A DNA stretch of 47,954 nt from Thermodesulfobacteriota bacterium (GTDB lineage: Bacteria > Desulfobacterota > DSM-4660 > Desulfatiglandales > Desulfatiglandaceae). The notes under the pieces are model-generated. The model did not search any database and was not told the DNA's origin. It worked only from the letters and a program-made list of their open reading frames with translations. The DNA is taken from assembly GCA_028278625.1 (NCBI GenBank), contig JANQDY010000270.1, forward strand, positions 1 to 47,954, in the 5' to 3' direction. The position numbers and the translations under genes are program-made. How positions within the stretch are numbered: position 1 is the first letter of the stretch; the number at the start of each line of letters is the position of its first letter. Below are positions 39,882 to 47,954 of this stretch, piece after piece.

Positions 39882-42005
39882 ATGATTGCAAGAATAAAAG
39901 CATCCCCGCCGCTCCTTTTTGCGGTATCCCTCTGCCTGCTCTTCTTCTATCCCATCCTCTTTGAAGACAAGACCTTCTTTTTGCGCGATATCCATCGGTG
40001 GTTTTATCCCATGAAGTTCTTTCTTGCAGAAACATTCAAAGCAGGAGAAATACCCTTCTGGTGTGCCAACTATTTCTGCGGCACGCCCTTTATGAGCGAT
40101 ATCCAATCGGGGGTGTTTTATCCGGTATCAATTCTCTTTCTGCTCTTTCCATTTCCCCTCTCCTTCAATCTCTTTATAACGATCCATTTCCTTTTGGGGT
40201 TCTGCTTTTTCTATCTGTTCATTGTCAGCCTCGGGCTATCAAGAAAAACCGCATTGCTCGTCTCAATTTCCTACTGTTACGGCGGTTACGTTTTTGCCAC
40301 CATCAATACCCTGAACAACCTCACAACCGGTATCTGGCTGCCGGCCATCCTCTGGGCTTTTACCCGTGCCGTAGCGCGCTCCAGCTACCTGTTCTATGGG
40401 CTGACCGTTCTTTTTATTGCCGCCGCCATCCTGGGAGGTGAACCCCAGTTGTTCATTCTCATGGGAGGGATCCTTTTTCTCTATGCCGTCAGTACCGGAA
40501 CGGGCGCTTCAGAGAGAGCGCCAACAGGCCTCAAATATGGATTTTTGGTTATCCTCCTGGGCATTTGGGCCGTTCTGATGACCATGGTACAACTGGGGCC
40601 CACCTATATGGATTTCCATCACTCAGCCCGCATGGGAGGTCTTTCCTATGAAGAAGCCGGCCGGTTTTCCCTCAGCGTTCCCATGCTGAAACACCTTATT
40701 GTCCCCATTCACTTCGATGAAAGCTTCTCATCCGCCGCGGATACCCTCAGGAACTTCTTTCCGGGACAAGGTGAAATCCCCTGGTTGCTCACCATCTATC
40801 CGGGCGTCATCATCTTTCCCCTGGCGCTTCTGGGGGCGATCTCCTCTTGTTCAAAAAGAACCGTGATATGGCCCATTTTGTTCCTCTTGTCCATACTTCT
40901 TGCATTGGGTGCCAACACCCCGATTCATTACCTTTTCTACAAAATCCTTCCGGTTTTTCGCTTTCCCGAAAAATTCATGTTTGTGGCAGGCTTCAGCTTG
41001 CTGGTCATGAGTGCCTACGGTTTCGAAAAAGTATTCAAAACCCTGAAGAATGGACGGACCGTTGTTTTCTGGTTTTTGGCTATCGGCCTGATGCTTGATC
41101 TGTATGCAAATCATCGCCATATGAACCCCACGTGCCAATGGGACTTTTACAACTATCACCATCCCGCCCTAAAACCGATCTTAAACGACCCGGGGTTATT
41201 CAGGGTCTTTGCCGACGAGATGCCGACGCCTCCGGAAATTCAGAATTCCATCAACAATCATCACATCAAATGGCAGATGATGCTCCTCCCAAACCTTGGA
41301 GTGCTCAACAAGCTCTATCACGTGGAAGGGGTCCCGGCCCTTGAATTGCGCTACCAGCACCAGATCAAAGAGATCCTGTCCAAGCCATGGAAGGAAAAGA
41401 TCCGTTTTCTGAGGCTGGCCAATGTCAAGTATGTCATCAGCCAGGAACCCCTTGACCGGGACCCGGATTTGAAGGAACATGTTGAAAAAGTGAATGATTT
41501 GGTCTACCGCATCAAAGGGTTTGTTCCAAGGGCGTGGGTCGTGGGAAAGGTCAGGAAGATCAAAGAGGGGACCGTTGAAATGCTCATCAACGGGTCCTTT
41601 GACCCTAAAGAATCAGTGCTGGGAGAAATTTCTTTTGACCATACGGAGAATGGCGTCCCCTATGGGGAAATCGACCGGATTGCCTATGATCAAAACGGAA
41701 GGATTCAAATTTTAGCCCGCCTTCTAAAACCCGGCATACTCATCCTCTCCGAGTCAACCTACCCGGGCTGGAAGGTTTCCGTGAACGGGCGTGAAAGCGC
41801 ATGCCTGTGGCTGGACCTTCTTTTTCAGGGGGTGGCACTGGATGCCGGAGAACACCATATCGTATTTCATTTTCGCCCACAGCATTTCACGTTTTTCTCA
41901 TGGGTGACTATCGTCTCATCGAGCGTTTTTCTTTTTTTGGGGGTTTTTCTCGGGGTCAGAAAAGGATTCCTCAGGCCTTCCACATGGCGACGATCCAAAG
42001 GGTGA
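39882..42005 (+). CDS. YfhO-family polytopic membrane protein (GT-C-like)
   Basis: This 707-residue protein has about a dozen transmembrane segments in the first two-thirds (residues 10-390) and a soluble periplasmic C-terminal part that ends with one more membrane helix. RDIHRWFYPMKFFLAETFKAG in the first loop and PFWCANYFCGTPFMSDIQSGVFYPVSIL are typical of YfhO-like proteins, a distant GT-C relative; the C-terminal LLILSESTYPGWKVSVNG motif is characteristic. Homologs are implicated in adding sugars from polyprenyl phosphate to cell-surface polymers. Its 3' end overlaps the convergent gene by 35 bases. Confidence 0.8.
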   Translation: MIARIKASPPLLFAVSLCLLFFYPILFEDKTFFLRDIHRWFYPMKFFLAETFKAGEIPFWCANYFCGTPFMSDIQSGVFYPVSILFLLFPFPLSFNLFITIHFLLGFCFFYLFIVSLGLSRKTALLVSISYCYGGYVFATINTLNNLTTGIWLPAILWAFTRAVARSSYLFYGLTVLFIAAAILGGEPQLFILMGGILFLYAVSTGTGASERAPTGLKYGFLVILLGIWAVLMTMVQLGPTYMDFHHSARMGGLSYEEAGRFSLSVPMLKHLIVPIHFDESFSSAADTLRNFFPGQGEIPWLLTIYPGVIIFPLALLGAISSCSKRTVIWPILFLLSILLALGANTPIHYLFYKILPVFRFPEKFMFVAGFSLLVMSAYGFEKVFKTLKNGRTVVFWFLAIGLMLDLYANHRHMNPTCQWDFYNYHHPALKPILNDPGLFRVFADEMPTPPEIQNSINNHHIKWQMMLLPNLGVLNKLYHVEGVPALELRYQHQIKEILSKPWKEKIRFLRLANVKYVISQEPLDRDPDLKEHVEKVNDLVYRIKGFVPRAWVVGKVRKIKEGTVEMLINGSFDPKESVLGEISFDHTENGVPYGEIDRIAYDQNGRIQILARLLKPGILILSESTYPGWKVSVNGRESACLWLDLLFQGVALDAGEHHIVFHFRPQHFTFFSWVTIVSSSVFLFLGVFLGVRKGFLRPSTWRRSKG

Positions 42006-42648
42006 AAAAGCAACCCCACAAAAGGACCCACATGATGTTTGAAGCGCGCAACAGACCTGCTGTTTCATGTGATCGAACCCCCGTCATGATCAGGCCTATC
42101 GCGGAACCGACCCACCCCAAAAATCCCACCAGCACAAGAACGGACCATGACACATCCGGGCCCCTGACCTGAGGGTGTTCCAGGATTGACGCCACATCCA
42201 TGCTTTCTCCTTCTACACCACTTTCTTTCTCCCCTTTGATCTTCAAAAGTTCATGGATTCGAACATTGCATTTCCGAATCCATGCCCGTCCCGGCGTGTA
42301 AAAACTCCGAGCCGCAACGAACCCTCGCCGGAGTGTTTTTGCGGCCATCAGCGCAAGCCGCAGATCCCCCTGTTCCTGGGCGTCTTTGCTGATCTTCCAC
42401 AAAGCCTCGGCGGATTTTTGAATGTAGGGGTTAAATGGTGTATACCAATGCAGAGAACGGTCAAAAAAGGTAACGGCTTTTATGGGCTGGCCTGTTTTGA
42501 GGTAGGCGTCTCCTTTTTGCCAGGCCTTCATGGAGCCATAAAATGCCCTGGCCCATATCATGGCAAAAAAAATGCCTGCAATCGCTGCTGCAATCAACAG
42601 CAACCGTATGTACTTACCCGGTTCAGAGACACGCGACGAAGCATTCAT
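41971..42648 (-). CDS. Unknown membrane protein with TPR-like middle part
   Basis: This 225-residue protein has an N-terminal membrane helix (LLLIAAAIAGIFFAMIWA), a helical middle resembling one or two tetratricopeptide-like repeats (GDAYLKTGQPIKAVTFFDRSL, LRLALMAAKTLRRG), and two C-terminal hydrophobic helices (SVLVLVGFLGWVGSAIGLI and IMWVLLWGCFFTLWIVAMW). I do not recognise the family. It lies between two YfhO-type genes on the opposite strand, sharing 35 bases with the end of the first. A partner role for the YfhO-type proteins is possible but not shown. Confidence 0.65.
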   Translation of the reverse strand: MNASSRVSEPGKYIRLLLIAAAIAGIFFAMIWARAFYGSMKAWQKGDAYLKTGQPIKAVTFFDRSLHWYTPFNPYIQKSAEALWKISKDAQEQGDLRLALMAAKTLRRGFVAARSFYTPGRAWIRKCNVRIHELLKIKGEKESGVEGESMDVASILEHPQVRGPDVSWSVLVLVGFLGWVGSAIGLIMTGVRSHETAGLLRASNIMWVLLWGCFFTLWIVAMWKA

Positions 42649-42663
42649 GACATTTGGCGGTTC

Positions 42664-42685
42664 TTTCCCGTCAGGCTTCGGGAAA
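42664..42685. repeat. Inverted repeat in the divergent region before the second YfhO-type gene
   Basis: Perfect 7-bp arms TTTCCCG (42664-42670) and CGGGAAA (42679-42685) flank eight bases, within the 112-base gap between the divergent genes at 41971-42648 and 42761. It could be an operator for one or both; no consensus promoter is evident beside it. Confidence 0.35.
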
Positions 42686-42760
42686 TCGGTGAAAAATTGA
42701 CGCCCCCGGGGTCCCGAACGACACCCGGAAGCACGAAACTAGGAGGTTTTTTAGCGCACC

Positions 42761-45097
42761 ATGGAAGTTGAGTCAAGCCGCGCCAATTCAGTCTTAATGG
42801 ATTTTGTCAGTGCACTGCTGCTGACGTCCTTCTGCGCTTTTCTATTCAGAGGGGTTCTTCTGGATGGAAACCTCCTTTTCGGGTCTGATTTTGTCGGTTT
42901 TTACCAGGGGTTAAAGCAATTCCTTCTTGATGAGGTACACACCCGCCATGCCATCCCCTGCTGGAACCCTTACGTGTTTGGCGGCATGCCTTTCTGGGCC
43001 CATCTGGAATCCACCATATTTTACCCCCTCGATTTTCTTTTCTGGTTCATGGCTCCTGAAAAAGCGTTCGGATACACCATGTTCCTTCATTTGAATCTGG
43101 CGGCCCTTTTCATGTATACACTGCTCCGCTCCCTCAGCACGGGCCACGGGGGCAGCTTTGTGGGTGCCATGGTCTTTGCCTGCAACGGATTCATCATGGC
43201 CACCCTTTATGACGGGCAGATGTTCAGGGTTCAGGCCTACATATGGCTCCCTTTGATCATCTGCCTGCTCAACAGAGCGCTGAAACCTGATCATTCCTAT
43301 CTAAACGCGGTCTTTGCCGGCCTTTTTTGGGGCTACCAGATTCTTTCGGGCTCACCCCAGGATGGGCTTTATACGTTGATGGCCGCGGTTCCTTTCTGCC
43401 TGATGATGGTTCCCGGCCCCATCTTGAACAAGAAGGGAATTTCGAAAGCGGCGGCGGTCCTTTGCCTTTTCTTCTTGGCCGGCGTGGGAACAGCGGCCAT
43501 TCAGGTGGTTCCCGCCATTGAATTCATCGGTCTCTCGGTTCGCTCCGCTTTTGACGCCTATGAACTGGTCACCATGGGTTCCTATCCTCCCGAAGGGATC
43601 GTCACCGCTATTATTCCCGATTTTTTCGGCAGTTATATCAAGGGCGAATGGTTTGTGAACAACGTGCCGTGGAGTATTCCCCTTTACAATCTCTATGTGG
43701 GAATTCTTCCCCTCACGCTGCTCTTCTTCATCTCCTTTCGTAACAGGTTTGATCGAAGGGTGGTGTTCTTTGCAGCTATCCTCGCTTTAGGCGCCTTTCT
43801 CCTGTCACTGGGCGCCAATACCCCCATTTACAGGTTTCTCTATTTGCTGCCCGGTTTTGATCGCATCAGGGCACCGGCCAAAATCATATATCTCTATGTG
43901 TTTGCCCTGGGTCTCCTTTCGGCAAAAGGGATGGATGGACTGCTCAAGATGTCCTTAGAGTCCATCTCCAAACGGGCAGTCTTTCTTGCGGCACCGGTTC
44001 TGTTGATGCTTTTACTGGATGTGGTTTTTCACTGGAACAGATCGGTTGCCCACGCCTTTTTTTCCCTGTTCATGCTGGATGAGATGATCCCTGAAAAGGC
44101 CAACCTTGCGGTTAACGGGATGGTCCATGGATTTCATGTGGCAACGCTTTTGTGTACATCCATTCTGTTGCTCATCCTCTTGGGGGCCAAAGGGGTCTTA
44201 AGAAGAGGCTTATTAATGGTTTTACTCTCCGCCCTTTTTATTCTTGATGTGACCGGCACCCATTGGGGGAGTATCCGTTACGGAAACGAAGGATACGCAT
44301 GGGCCAGGAAAACCAAGAAGAACCTGGGAGAAAGCCTTGGAAAGGATGACAGCATTTACAGAGTCGGCAGCCTCCCGAATGCCATGGGTCCCAATTTCGA
44401 GATGTATCTGGGATTCCAGACAATTGCGGGTTACAATCCCCTGTACCTTCATCCCTATTACCAATATATCAAGGCGTACAATGCTGATCTTTTGAAGCCG
44501 GGCAATGTCGCTTTCTTTTTCAACCCCAAGGGGAATTCCGTCCTGATGGACCTCTTAAACGTCAAATACGTTATCGATCACAAAAAAGGGACCTTCCGCC
44601 TCAGGGAGTCCTGCCTTCCGCGGGCTTTTTTTGTACCGGACGGGGAAATCCCGAATCCTTTAAATATCTTAGAGCGAATGACGCAACCCGGTTTTGATCC
44701 CACCGCCAAAGTCCTGCTTGAAGAGACGGCCCGATCGGCTTTTGTCCCGGAACAAAAAACGGATAAAGATGCACCGTCAAATGGGAAAGGCACCGTCGAA
44801 ATAACCTACCATAGCCCCGACGAGATTCGCGCCAAGGTTGTGGCGCCGCGGCCGGGATATCTCTTTTTCAGCGAAATCCATTATCCGGGATGGCATGCGT
44901 TTGTGGATAACAATCCAGAAGAGCTGCTACGGGGGAATTATCTCTTCAGAGTCGTCCAGGTCCCTCAAGGCCAACATGCGGTGAAACTGGTGTTCAGACC
45001 ATGGACGATCCGGGTCGGCATATGGATAACACTTACAACCCTGCTGTTGATCGCGGTTTTTTGTGGGGTGCATTTTATCAGAAGAAAAGGGACTTAG
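42761..45097 (+). CDS. YfhO-family polytopic membrane protein (GT-C-like), second copy
   Basis: This 778-residue protein is built like the protein at 39882: a first loop with NLLFGSDFVGFYQGLKQFLL, CWNPYVFGGMPFWAHLESTI, about a dozen transmembrane segments (to about 500), then a soluble part with LFFSEIHYPGWHAFVDNN near the C-terminus and a final helix. The two are diverged paralogs, not recent duplicates. The start at ATG 42761 has AGGAGG 14 bases upstream, a long spacing. It may transfer a second sugar or act on a different polymer. Confidence 0.8.
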   Translation: MEVESSRANSVLMDFVSALLLTSFCAFLFRGVLLDGNLLFGSDFVGFYQGLKQFLLDEVHTRHAIPCWNPYVFGGMPFWAHLESTIFYPLDFLFWFMAPEKAFGYTMFLHLNLAALFMYTLLRSLSTGHGGSFVGAMVFACNGFIMATLYDGQMFRVQAYIWLPLIICLLNRALKPDHSYLNAVFAGLFWGYQILSGSPQDGLYTLMAAVPFCLMMVPGPILNKKGISKAAAVLCLFFLAGVGTAAIQVVPAIEFIGLSVRSAFDAYELVTMGSYPPEGIVTAIIPDFFGSYIKGEWFVNNVPWSIPLYNLYVGILPLTLLFFISFRNRFDRRVVFFAAILALGAFLLSLGANTPIYRFLYLLPGFDRIRAPAKIIYLYVFALGLLSAKGMDGLLKMSLESISKRAVFLAAPVLLMLLLDVVFHWNRSVAHAFFSLFMLDEMIPEKANLAVNGMVHGFHVATLLCTSILLLILLGAKGVLRRGLLMVLLSALFILDVTGTHWGSIRYGNEGYAWARKTKKNLGESLGKDDSIYRVGSLPNAMGPNFEMYLGFQTIAGYNPLYLHPYYQYIKAYNADLLKPGNVAFFFNPKGNSVLMDLLNVKYVIDHKKGTFRLRESCLPRAFFVPDGEIPNPLNILERMTQPGFDPTAKVLLEETARSAFVPEQKTDKDAPSNGKGTVEITYHSPDEIRAKVVAPRPGYLFFSEIHYPGWHAFVDNNPEELLRGNYLFRVVQVPQGQHAVKLVFRPWTIRVGIWITLTTLLLIAVFCGVHFIRRKGT

Positions 45098-45263
45098 GGA
45101 CGTTGTTGACAAAGTATTCACACTCCCCCCTGCGTAGTATTTGTGAAATTCCGGCCCATGAATGCCGGCAGCCCGGTCACTCCGCTTTTAAACAGACACA
45201 GACACCCTATTTCTGATTATTGTCTCTTGAACCGTTAAACGGGAAAACTTAAAAAAATGTAAG

Positions 45264-45293
45264 TTGACAGGCACCAGGCGTTTCGGACATGAT
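45264..45293 (+). promoter_or_regulatory. Candidate promoter of the thioesterase-like gene
   Basis: TTGACA (45264-45269) and CATGAT (45288-45293) are 18 bases apart, about 85 bases before the start codon at 45380. The -35 overlaps the right arm of a small inverted repeat, AACTTA/TAAGTT (45247-45266). The rest of the gap 45098-45379 shows nothing else convincing. Confidence 0.35.
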
Positions 45294-45379
45294 CTCGGGG
45301 AATTTCTGTTGCCTGCTTTCTTGTGGATGAGAATCGGGAATGTTGACAAAAATCATTTGAGATATCAAACGGCAGCCCC

Positions 45380-46165
45380 ATGCATCTTTTTGATCATGAC
45401 ATCTCTTTAAATCTTCAGGATCCTTTCTTTTATGTTGCAAACATTGCGGATAACTGGTCTGTAAACGGGAACCCTGATGGTGGGTATCTCATGGCATTGT
45501 TGGGCAACGCCATTTTGCAGCAAAGCGAAAAGAAAAGGCTCGTCATCTTGACGGCGAACTTCGTTACCCGTTCTTGTCCGGGAGAGGCGTTCATATCCAT
45601 CGAACAGATCGGATCTTCCAGACAATTCCAGCGTTGGGAGGCTATCCTGAAACAGGATGGCAAGGAAACGGTTCGGGCATTTGGGACATGTGCGGACGGC
45701 GAGGCCTCTAATGAAAACCGATACGAAAAACGCCCCCCCACCATTGCCTCTCTGAAGGATTGCATCGCCATCCCTGAAATTCCCAATTACACGATCTTTC
45801 GTGGTATGGACATTCGTTTGGATCCTGCCTGCGCGGGTTGGATGTCGGGGGATCTTGTTGATAAATCTGAACAAAAAGGCTGGATCAGATTTAAAGAGGC
45901 TAGGCGCCATGATCCGCTTTCGATTTTACTTATGCTCGATGCTTTTCCACCTCCGGTACTGGCGAGTCAAGGTGCCATTGCTTGGGTCCCCACCTTGGAG
46001 ATGACGGTCAACATTCGAACAGTTCCCAAAACCAGGTGGCTGAAGTGTGTCTTTCGCACGCGTTTCATAACCGGCGGCTTCGTGGAAGAAGACGGCGAAA
46101 TATGGGACGAAAAAGGAGCGCTTGTGGCCGTCTCAAGACAGATTTCGCAGTTTCTGAAGCAATAG
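45380..46165 (+). CDS. Double-hotdog acyl-CoA thioesterase-like protein
   Basis: This 261-residue protein has the TesB-like thioesterase pattern: NWSVNGNPDGGYLMALLGNAI near residue 27 (N-G-x-P-x-G-G-Y-L), a first hotdog to about 115, then a second with DPLSILLMLDAFPPPV near 175 and PTLEMTVNIRT near 200. Such proteins hydrolyse acyl-CoA esters or bind them. No gene partners are adjacent, and it has its own candidate promoter. Its relation to the glycan locus is unclear. Confidence 0.75.
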   Translation: MHLFDHDISLNLQDPFFYVANIADNWSVNGNPDGGYLMALLGNAILQQSEKKRLVILTANFVTRSCPGEAFISIEQIGSSRQFQRWEAILKQDGKETVRAFGTCADGEASNENRYEKRPPTIASLKDCIAIPEIPNYTIFRGMDIRLDPACAGWMSGDLVDKSEQKGWIRFKEARRHDPLSILLMLDAFPPPVLASQGAIAWVPTLEMTVNIRTVPKTRWLKCVFRTRFITGGFVEEDGEIWDEKGALVAVSRQISQFLKQ

Positions 46166-46484
46166 ATCAAGGCCATGCCTTTCCAAATAAAGGGCACCCA
46201 CCCGTTTGATTCCGATTAGCGTTTATCCATAGTCCATCCAATTCAGCCGAAATCGTGGAATTGGCCTCATGAAACGCGAAAGGCAGATTGATCCACAATT
46301 TCGCGATGTGGCTCGCTACACGAAAATCTCCCACACTGAGATAAAAGACCATTAGAGCAGACGGCGGAGACCGCGTTTTCTTACGTTTGGCGTTAGGGCT
46401 TTTGTGCTCTGGATGTCTTATCACCCGGCCAGTCCGAGTTGGGGCACCTCAGTTGGCCTCCCATTCGTCCAGCAGCATCGCCCC
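46166..46484. other. 319-base junction without a recognisable gene
   Basis: This stretch lies between the thioesterase-like gene and the GC-rich amidinotransferase gene. It contains only a short minus-strand frame of 85 codons (46167-46424) that I do not recognise and that has no good ribosome-binding site. Composition shifts sharply to GC-rich from about 46440. The segment may include remnants of a mobile element or an insertion border, but no inverted repeat or duplication was found to prove it. Confidence 0.3.
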
Positions 46485-47651
46485 CTACGCCTCCAGCTTG
46501 CTCTCGCGCACCAGCGGGTGGTGCCAGCAGCGGAAGCTGCCACCGTAGAAGTAGATGTCGTCAAACGGCGTTTCGATCACCGTTTGGCCGGCGGCGCGGA
46601 GCGCCTTGGCCAGGTCGTCAAGGCCGCTGGCGATCATGATCGTCTTCCGATCGATGACCAGGCCGTTGGTCGCCATCTTGGTGTGGGCGTCTTCAAGCGA
46701 CACGTCGATCAGCTTCCAGCCGCTGAGGAACTTCGGGAGACCGTGTTTGAAGCCCTCGCGACAGACGATCGCCAAGCCCGGCCGCGGGGTCGCCAGACAG
46801 CAGTCCAGATGCAGCATCTTATTCGACAACGGCACTTTCTGCACGCGGTAGGTGTCGCCGAGATACTGCTGCAGCCACTGAATGCCGGCAAGATTGGTCG
46901 CGTTGCCGGAGTGCCCGACGTAGATGTCGCGTCCGAGAAGGAAGACGTCGCCGCCCTCGATGAACGGTCCGGGGCCGTACACACCCTCGGCATCCGCCTT
47001 GGCCGGGAAGGCCGGCGGCATAGCGACGACCTGCGCGTTGGAATGCTTCAGGCGTTCGGCGATCACCGGGCGAATGCCGAACCGCTCGCGGCGGCGCATC
47101 GGCCACATGAGCGAGGTCTCGATGAAGTGGCGTCCGATCACGAGCATCGGATCGCGCGGGTACATCTGGGCGATGCTGGGCGGGAAGATATTCTCCTGGT
47201 AGCTCAGGACTACCTTGTCGTTGACGGCGTTCGGCCGATAGACCTTGACGCCGCGCTTCTTGAGGATGTCCGCCGCCGCGTTCATCTGTGCCGTCTGCTT
47301 CTTAAACAGTTCCGGCTCGGCTTCGGCGAGCACCTTGCCGCGGTTCTTCTCGAAGAAGGCGACACCCTTCGCCGGCATGAAGTTGTAGAAGACCTTGGGG
47401 ACCGTGGCCGGGAAGACGAGATGCGGAATGCCGCAGACCACTTCCTTCAGCGTCCCCCACTCGTGATTGACCTTGATGCGGTTCGCCGGCCTAGCGGCGG
47501 CGCGGGCGGTCTTGGCGGCCCTGTCGCCCGCCATCGCGCTTGTTGCGGTCCCGGCCGTCGCGACCGCCGCAGCCATCACGCCAACCGTCTGAAGCGCTTC
47601 GCGCCGCGTCATGCCCGTGTTCGTGAGTTCATTTCCACATGCCGTTCCCAT
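46485..47651 (-). CDS. Tat-exported amidinotransferase/deiminase-family protein
   Basis: This encodes 388 residues from the ATG at 47651 (AAGGA upstream). The N-terminus has a twin-arginine signal (T-R-R-E-A-L, Arg16-Arg17, then VMAAAVATAGTATSAMA), so export folded to the periplasm is likely. The core matches the glycine amidinotransferase/arginine deiminase superfamily (PF02274-type): HEWGTLKEVVCG near 63, EGGD at 232-235, HLD at 281-283 and the catalytic-type Cys375 in GGSFRCWHHPL. These correspond to the Asp, His and Cys of arginine:glycine amidinotransferase. The gene is much richer in G/C, especially at third codon positions, than its neighbours, a sign of transfer. Substrate unknown. 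Confidence 0.75.
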   Translation of the reverse strand: MGTACGNELTNTGMTRREALQTVGVMAAAVATAGTATSAMAGDRAAKTARAAARPANRIKVNHEWGTLKEVVCGIPHLVFPATVPKVFYNFMPAKGVAFFEKNRGKVLAEAEPELFKKQTAQMNAAADILKKRGVKVYRPNAVNDKVVLSYQENIFPPSIAQMYPRDPMLVIGRHFIETSLMWPMRRRERFGIRPVIAERLKHSNAQVVAMPPAFPAKADAEGVYGPGPFIEGGDVFLLGRDIYVGHSGNATNLAGIQWLQQYLGDTYRVQKVPLSNKMLHLDCCLATPRPGLAIVCREGFKHGLPKFLSGWKLIDVSLEDAHTKMATNGLVIDRKTIMIASGLDDLAKALRAAGQTVIETPFDDIYFYGGSFRCWHHPLVRESKLEA

Positions 47652-47789
47652 AATCCATATCCTTGTTGTCGAAGTCATTAAATTGGCAGCTCGTCAACGG
47701 CGGTGAACTCTTGTCGTTTATCACTCTTAACCCGCTCCGCAGGTCATGACAAGGAACTGATAAGAATTTTGATTTCCTCCGTTGAGGAT

Positions 47790-47818
47790 AGTGTAGCGCT
47801 TGAGGGGGTGAAAATCAA
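47790..47818 (-). promoter_or_regulatory. Weak candidate promoter for the amidinotransferase gene
   Basis: On the minus strand TTGATT (47813-47818) and TACACT (47790-47795) are 17 bases apart, about 140 bases before the start codon. The long distance makes it doubtful. Nothing else was recognised in 47652-47936 apart from a small imperfect stem near 47826-47839. Confidence 0.25.
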
Positions 47819-47936
47819 GGCTAGACGCCCAAATGGGTGTAATCAAAACCGTTAGCTGCATAGGGCAGAATAAACCGGACAGAATCTGAGATAAATTCCC
47901 CTACACTTTCCGCTAGCAAAGTTGAAGGAGAGTGAA

Positions 47937-47954
47937 ATGGGAAAACGAATCAAT
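47937..47954 (+). CDS. Start of a gene truncated by the window end
   Basis: An ATG at 47937 preceded by GAAGGAGAG (eight to ten bases upstream) opens a frame reading MGKRIN before the window ends. A short basic start like this is common in IS3-family transposase subunit A genes, and the upstream sequence next to a GC-distinct gene would fit a mobile element, but six codons cannot establish it. Confidence 0.4.

Noticed and set aside
45106..45140. TTGACA after the second YfhO-type gene as a promoter
   Set aside because: The only -10-like sequence (TAGTAT) is 23 bases away; the pair at 45264-45293 is better placed.
46390..46400. GTTAGGG as an integron attC-like core
   Set aside because: It does not fit the GTTRRRY consensus and no paired imperfect repeat or integrase was found.
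46404..47681. Long plus-strand frame of 425 codons opposite the amidinotransferase gene
   Set aside because: It is the antisense shadow of a GC-rich gene with few stop codons; its product is Arg/His/Asp-rich without motifs, while the minus strand has a full family signature.
1..47954. CRISPR arrays, tRNA or rRNA genes, riboswitches
   Set aside because: No regularly spaced direct repeats, no tRNA cloverleaf and no conserved rRNA segment were noticed by eye; a covariance-model search would be needed to exclude small RNAs.

Overview
The window looks like chromosome of an anaerobic, probably sulfate-reducing or syntrophic, member of the Desulfobacterota (former Deltaproteobacteria). This is an inference from gene content: an aldehyde:ferredoxin oxidoreductase-family enzyme with a MoaD-type protein, a DUF134/DUF5320 pair, an SO_0444-type metal permease under an ArsR sensor, and a long mosaic surface-glycan locus. 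No rRNA, tRNA or CRISPR array was recognised.

Layout. 1-2.1 kb: the 3' end of a tungsten/molybdenum aldehyde:ferredoxin oxidoreductase gene, a terminator, an unknown protein and a convergent moaD-like gene with its own promoter and operator-like palindrome. 2.3-3.1 kb: a lipoprotein. 3.2-5.7 kb: a metal-response module (DUF134, DUF5320, ArsR/SmtB-CadC sensor, permease) in which the same TGAGCA-N2-TGCTCA palindrome lies ahead of both transcription units. 5.8-8.9 kb: threonine ammonia-lyase, an atypical receiver-domain protein, a QueG-like iron-sulfur protein and a winged-helix regulator with palindromes in its promoter. 9.0-36.4 kb: a tightly packed plus-strand glycan locus of 26 genes, many overlapping by 1-20 bases. 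36.4-39.7 kb: a minus-strand block (glycosyltransferases, DUF218 protein, VapBC). 39.9-45.1 kb: two large YfhO-type membrane proteins around a convergent membrane protein. 45.4-46.2 kb: a double-hotdog thioesterase-like protein. 46.5-47.7 kb: a GC-rich Tat-exported amidinotransferase-family gene that looks foreign, followed by the first codons of another gene.

How the genes may work together. The first part of the glycan locus reads as a self-contained NDP-heptose (or related higher-sugar) supply line: split transketolase (sedoheptulose 7-phosphate), SIS isomerase, a kinase/nucleotidyltransferase fusion in reversed domain order relative to HldE, a HAD phosphatase, and two NAD-dependent epimerase/dehydratases. 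The middle part (RmlD-like reductase, WbuC cupin, C-methyltransferase-like protein, SDR, ThDP enzyme, dehydrogenase) is what a branched-chain or C-methylated sugar pathway would need. A Wzx-like flippase, a CMP-sugar-type cytidylyltransferase, a Gfo/Idh/MocA dehydrogenase, a DegT aminotransferase, several methyltransferases and five glycosyltransferase-like proteins complete it. No initiating sugar-phosphate transferase, no clear Wzy polymerase and no sialic-acid-type synthase was seen, so the locus probably depends on genes outside the window. The sugar made cannot be named from sequence alone.
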